A stretch of DNA of 19,032 bases from Pseudomonadota bacterium (GTDB taxonomy: Bacteria; Pseudomonadota; Gammaproteobacteria; Burkholderiales; Thiobacillaceae), in contig JAJXXS010000305.1 of the NCBI GenBank assembly GCA_021780975.1, positions 1 through 19,032 on the forward strand, read 5' to 3'. The notes under the pieces were generated by a model. The model had not been told where the DNA came from, searched no databases, and saw only the letters and a program-made list of their open reading frames with translations. Positions 16,421 to 19,032 of the stretch are shown piece after piece (position 1 is the first letter of the stretch; every line of letters starts with the position of its first letter). A program made the translations under genes and the position numbers.

Positions 16421-17608
16421 GTGAACATCAGCAGCTTTTCCCTCGCCCGCCTGCCGCGCATCGAGTTCGGCGCCGGTGTGCTGCTGAAGCTGCCCGGCCT
16501 GCTGGCGCCCTATGGCAAGCATTTTCTGCTGGTGCTCGGGCGGTGCTCCTTCGAGCAGTCGGATGCCTGGGAACGCCTGGCACGGCAACTCACAGGCGCA
16601 GGCCTTAGCTGGGACATCCTGCGTGTGCCCGGCGAGCCTTCGCCCGAACTGGTCGACGATGCCGTGCGTAGCCATCGCCAAGGCGGCTACCAGGCCGTCG
16701 TGGGCATCGGCGGCGGCAGTGTGCTCGACGCGGCCAAGGCCATCGCCGGGCTGCTGATACCCGGCAACTCGGTCATGGATCATCTGGAAGGCGTGGGGCC
16801 GGAGCTGCCCTACCGCGGCCCCGCCCTGCCCTTCATCGCCGTGCCCACCACCGCGGGCACCGGCTCGGAGGCGACCAAGAACGCGGTGCTGTCTACTCAT
16901 GGCGCAGGCGGCTACAAGAAATCCTTCCGCGACGAGCAATTGGTGGCGCAAGTCGCCCTGGTCGATCCCGACCTGCTGGCGCGCTGCCCGAAGGGCATCA
17001 TCGCGGCCAACGGCATGGACGCATTCACCCAACTGCTGGAGTCCTACGTCTCGCTCAAGGCGGGACCGCTCACCGATTCGCTCGCCTGGGGGGGCATGAA
17101 GGCGGCGCGCGACGGTCTGCTGCCCTTCTTTGCCGATGCTGGCGACGGGACCGCCCGCGCGCGCATGGCCTATGCCGCGCTCATCTCCGGCATCACGCTG
17201 GCGCAGACGGGACTCGGCTCGGTGCACGGCCTGGCCGCGCCGCTGGGCGCCTTCTTCCCCATCCCCCACGGCGTGGCCTGCGGCGCTTTGGTGGCGGAGG
17301 CCACGCGGCTCAACATCGTGGCTTTGGAGGCACGCGCGCCCGCCAGCCCGGCGCTGAAAAAATATGCCCTCGCCGGCAAGCTGCTGGCACGCGAGGACCG
17401 GCTGGACGACGCCGCAGCACGCGCCCGCCTGGTGGACATCCTGCAGGACTGGACCGCCCGCCTCGAGCTGCCGCGCCTGGGCCACTACGGCGTGACGCCG
17501 GCCGATATCCCGCGCATCGTCGCCCACAGCCGCGGCAGCAGCATGAAGACCAATCCGCTGCTACTGACCGACGACGAGCTGAGCCGCCTGGTGGCAAGCC
17601 GGATTTAA
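16421..17608 (+). CDS. Iron-containing alcohol dehydrogenase family protein
   Basis: The 395-residue product has the nucleotide-binding GIGGGSVLDAAKAIAG (95-110) and the family signature PFIAVPTTAGTGSEAT (137-152). The metal-site region reads NGMDAFTQLLESY, with Asp200 kept but Gln204 in place of the usual histidine of the DxxxH motif. His269 in GSVHGLAAPLG and His283 in IPHGVA are conserved. The fold and NAD(P)-linked alcohol or aldehyde chemistry are clear, but the substrate and metal are not. The GTG at 16421 fits the distance of 3 bases from prmB, indicating co-transcription. No ribosome site of note is seen. Confidence 0.93.
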   Translation: MNISSFSLARLPRIEFGAGVLLKLPGLLAPYGKHFLLVLGRCSFEQSDAWERLARQLTGAGLSWDILRVPGEPSPELVDDAVRSHRQGGYQAVVGIGGGSVLDAAKAIAGLLIPGNSVMDHLEGVGPELPYRGPALPFIAVPTTAGTGSEATKNAVLSTHGAGGYKKSFRDEQLVAQVALVDPDLLARCPKGIIAANGMDAFTQLLESYVSLKAGPLTDSLAWGGMKAARDGLLPFFADAGDGTARARMAYAALISGITLAQTGLGSVHGLAAPLGAFFPIPHGVACGALVAEATRLNIVALEARAPASPALKKYALAGKLLAREDRLDDAAARARLVDILQDWTARLELPRLGHYGVTPADIPRIVAHSRGSSMKTNPLLLTDDELSRLVASRI

Positions 17609-17656
17609 GTTTTTGCGGCGGTTTCCGCTAACCATGCGTCACTCAGGGAGGGCGTT

Positions 17657-18232
17657 ATGGCGGCGGGTTTGGTGGTGTTTTTCGTGCTGATTTTCGGCAT
17701 CCTGGGCTACGGGATATTCGTCTACAACCAGTTGGTCAACCTCAAGCACAACGTCGGGCTGGCCTGGTCCAACATCGACGTGCTGCTCAAGCAGCGCCAT
17801 GACGAGCTGCCCAAGCTGGTGGAAACCTGCCGCCAGTACATGAAGTTCGAGCAGGAAACCCTGGAGAAGGTCATGCAGGCGCGCGCCCAGGTGGCGAGCG
17901 CGGGCGACGCCCGCGACGTGGCCGCGCTGGGCCAGGCGGAAGTGGGCCTGCGCGCGAGCGTGGGCAAGCTGTTCGCGCTCGCCGAGGCCTATCCGGAGCT
18001 GAAGACCAGTGAGCAGTTCCAGCACCTGCAAGCGCGCATCTCCGCGCTGGAGTCATCCATCACCGACCGGCGCGAGTTCTACAACGACTCGGTCAACATC
18101 AACAACGTGCGTATCGAGCAGTTTCCCGACAACCTCGTGGCCGGACTGGGCGGCTTCCAGGCCTTCCAGCTGCTGCGCTTCGACCCCCAGGAAACCGCCG
18201 ACGTGAACCTCGGCACGCTGTTCAACGGCTGA
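17657..18232 (+). CDS. LemA family membrane-anchored protein
   Basis: The 191-residue product has one N-terminal membrane helix (about 4-24) and then a long helical domain typical of LemA: YNQLVNLKHNVGLAWSNIDV, LLKQRHDELPKLVETC and a C-terminal ITDRREFYNDSVNINNVRIE followed by FPDNLVAG. LemA proteins are widespread, and their biochemical role is unknown. The ATG at 17657 has AGGGAGG a few bases upstream. In many genomes lemA sits beside a GIDE/E3-like membrane protein and an M48 or TPM protein. The next gene here, 24 bp downstream, fits that. Confidence 0.95.
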   Translation: MAAGLVVFFVLIFGILGYGIFVYNQLVNLKHNVGLAWSNIDVLLKQRHDELPKLVETCRQYMKFEQETLEKVMQARAQVASAGDARDVAALGQAEVGLRASVGKLFALAEAYPELKTSEQFQHLQARISALESSITDRREFYNDSVNINNVRIEQFPDNLVAGLGGFQAFQLLRFDPQETADVNLGTLFNG

Positions 18233-18256
18233 CCGCAGCCAGCACCGCAGTCGTCG

Positions 18257-19032
18257 ATGCCCAGCCAGCCGCATCTCACCAACTCGGCGCTGGCCGCCGC
18301 CTATGTATTCACCTTCTGGATGGTGCTGCGCGCCTGGCCGCTGCCCACCACATGGCAAAGCTATGCGTTGCTGCTGTTGGGCCTGGTCGCGGCCCTCGCC
18401 TGGTTCGCCAACCTGCGCCGCTACCGCGCCGTAGCCGACACGCCCACCGCAAAAATCGCCTCCAGCCCCTTGGGGGTCGTGGAATGGAGCGGACAGGGCA
18501 TCTGTCTGCCGGGGGATGTGCTCACCGCTCCGCTCTCCGGCCTGCCCTGCCTGTGGTATCGCTTCCGCCGCGAACGGCGGGTAGGCGACCGCTACGTGCA
18601 CGAGGACAGCGGCACCTCCTTCGACACCATCGCAATCAACGACGGCAGCGCCACCGCCCTCGTCGACCCCGACGGCGCCGAGGTCATAACCTCCCGCCAT
18701 CGCACCTGGCTGGATGGCGATTACCGCAATGTCGAGTGGCTACTGGTGAAGGACGATACGCTCTACGCGCTGGGCGAGCACGTTCACATCGAAGGCGCCC
18801 AGGCCGGCGTCGACCGGGAGGCGCTGGGAGAGCTGCTGGCGGAGTGGAAGAAAGACAAGGAATGGCTGCTGCGCCGTTTCGACAAGGACGGCGACGGCGA
18901 ACTCAACGACACGGAATGGGAGGCGGCGCGCCAGGCGGCGATGGCCACACTACGCGCGGATGAGGCACAACAACAGCCCTCCCAGGGCTGGCCCATGCTG
19001 CGCAGGCCGCGCGACGGCCGGCTGTTCATCAT
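18257..19032 (+). CDS. GIDE-domain (E3 ubiquitin ligase-like) membrane protein with EF-hand, 3' partial
   Basis: The frame runs from the ATG at 18257 to the right edge without a stop, giving at least 258 residues. An N-terminal hydrophobic region (about 9-53, two helices) is followed by a GIDE-like domain: SSPLGVVEWSG, APLSGLPCLWYRFRRERR, then TSFDTIAIND and VDPDGAEVI. Residues 209-220, DKDGDGELNDTE, form a complete EF-hand calcium loop with Asp209, Asp211, Asp213, Gly214 and Glu220. The GIDE domain in bacteria has no demonstrated ubiquitin role and lies next to lemA in many genomes. A second C-terminal membrane helix is expected off the window. The start has only a weak ribosome site, but no better one is seen. 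Confidence 0.85.
   Translation, partial: MPSQPHLTNSALAAAYVFTFWMVLRAWPLPTTWQSYALLLLGLVAALAWFANLRRYRAVADTPTAKIASSPLGVVEWSGQGICLPGDVLTAPLSGLPCLWYRFRRERRVGDRYVHEDSGTSFDTIAINDGSATALVDPDGAEVITSRHRTWLDGDYRNVEWLLVKDDTLYALGEHVHIEGAQAGVDREALGELLAEWKKDKEWLLRRFDKDGDGELNDTEWEAARQAAMATLRADEAQQQPSQGWPMLRRPRDGRLFI

Overview
This is a gene-dense, GC-rich (roughly 60-65% by eye) bacterial chromosomal window with Gram-negative outer-membrane and periplasmic proteins. The housekeeping block (ArsC-like reductase, dapE, prmB) and the DUF2173, DUF3175 and LemA/GIDE genes suggest a betaproteobacterium, perhaps one of the sulphur- or iron-oxidising Nitrosomonadales. That placement is inference from gene content, not a database match.

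Positions 1-5838 hold the most interesting part, a functional-amyloid-like (Fap-like) secretion locus. On the plus strand lie the 3' part of a very glycine-rich repetitive protein (its start is off the left edge), a terminator-like hairpin, a 119-residue secreted protein, a membrane-anchored C39 cysteine peptidase (FapD-like) and a FapE-like secreted protein. Converging on these from the minus strand are a FapF-like outer-membrane beta-barrel with a periplasmic coiled coil and, upstream of it, a VpsR/NtrC-type sigma-54 activator. Two features tie the locus together. The two complete secreted proteins carry a double-glycine motif after a Sec signal peptide, which fits cleavage by the neighbouring C39 peptidase. 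All three secreted proteins end in versions of one QN-containing motif. I infer a peptidase-matured extracellular fibre system whose main product is a PGRS-like glycine-rich protein.

Positions 6113-8125 carry small accessory genes: a TMEM175-type channel with a DUF3175 gene, a DUF2173 gene, and a SAM methyltransferase. A 327-residue protein I do not recognise follows (8173-9156).

Positions 9041-10249 are a genomic scar. The start of the 327-residue gene plus its upstream DNA is duplicated in tandem. Beyond that are a frameshifted small membrane-protein gene, a short direct repeat, and a 45-bp relic of a divergent homologue of the 327-residue gene.

Positions 10250-13974 (minus strand) hold a second methyltransferase, an LplT-like lysophospholipid transporter, and an Atm1/ABCB7-type ABC exporter that overlaps lplT by four bases. 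A 51-bp divergent spacer separates these from a plus-strand operon: ArsC/Spx-like reductase, dapE, prmB and an iron-type alcohol dehydrogenase. The first three are joined by ATGA overlaps. A LemA protein and a GIDE-domain membrane protein with an EF-hand, cut by the right edge, end the window. I saw no rRNA, tRNA, CRISPR array or intact transposase gene.
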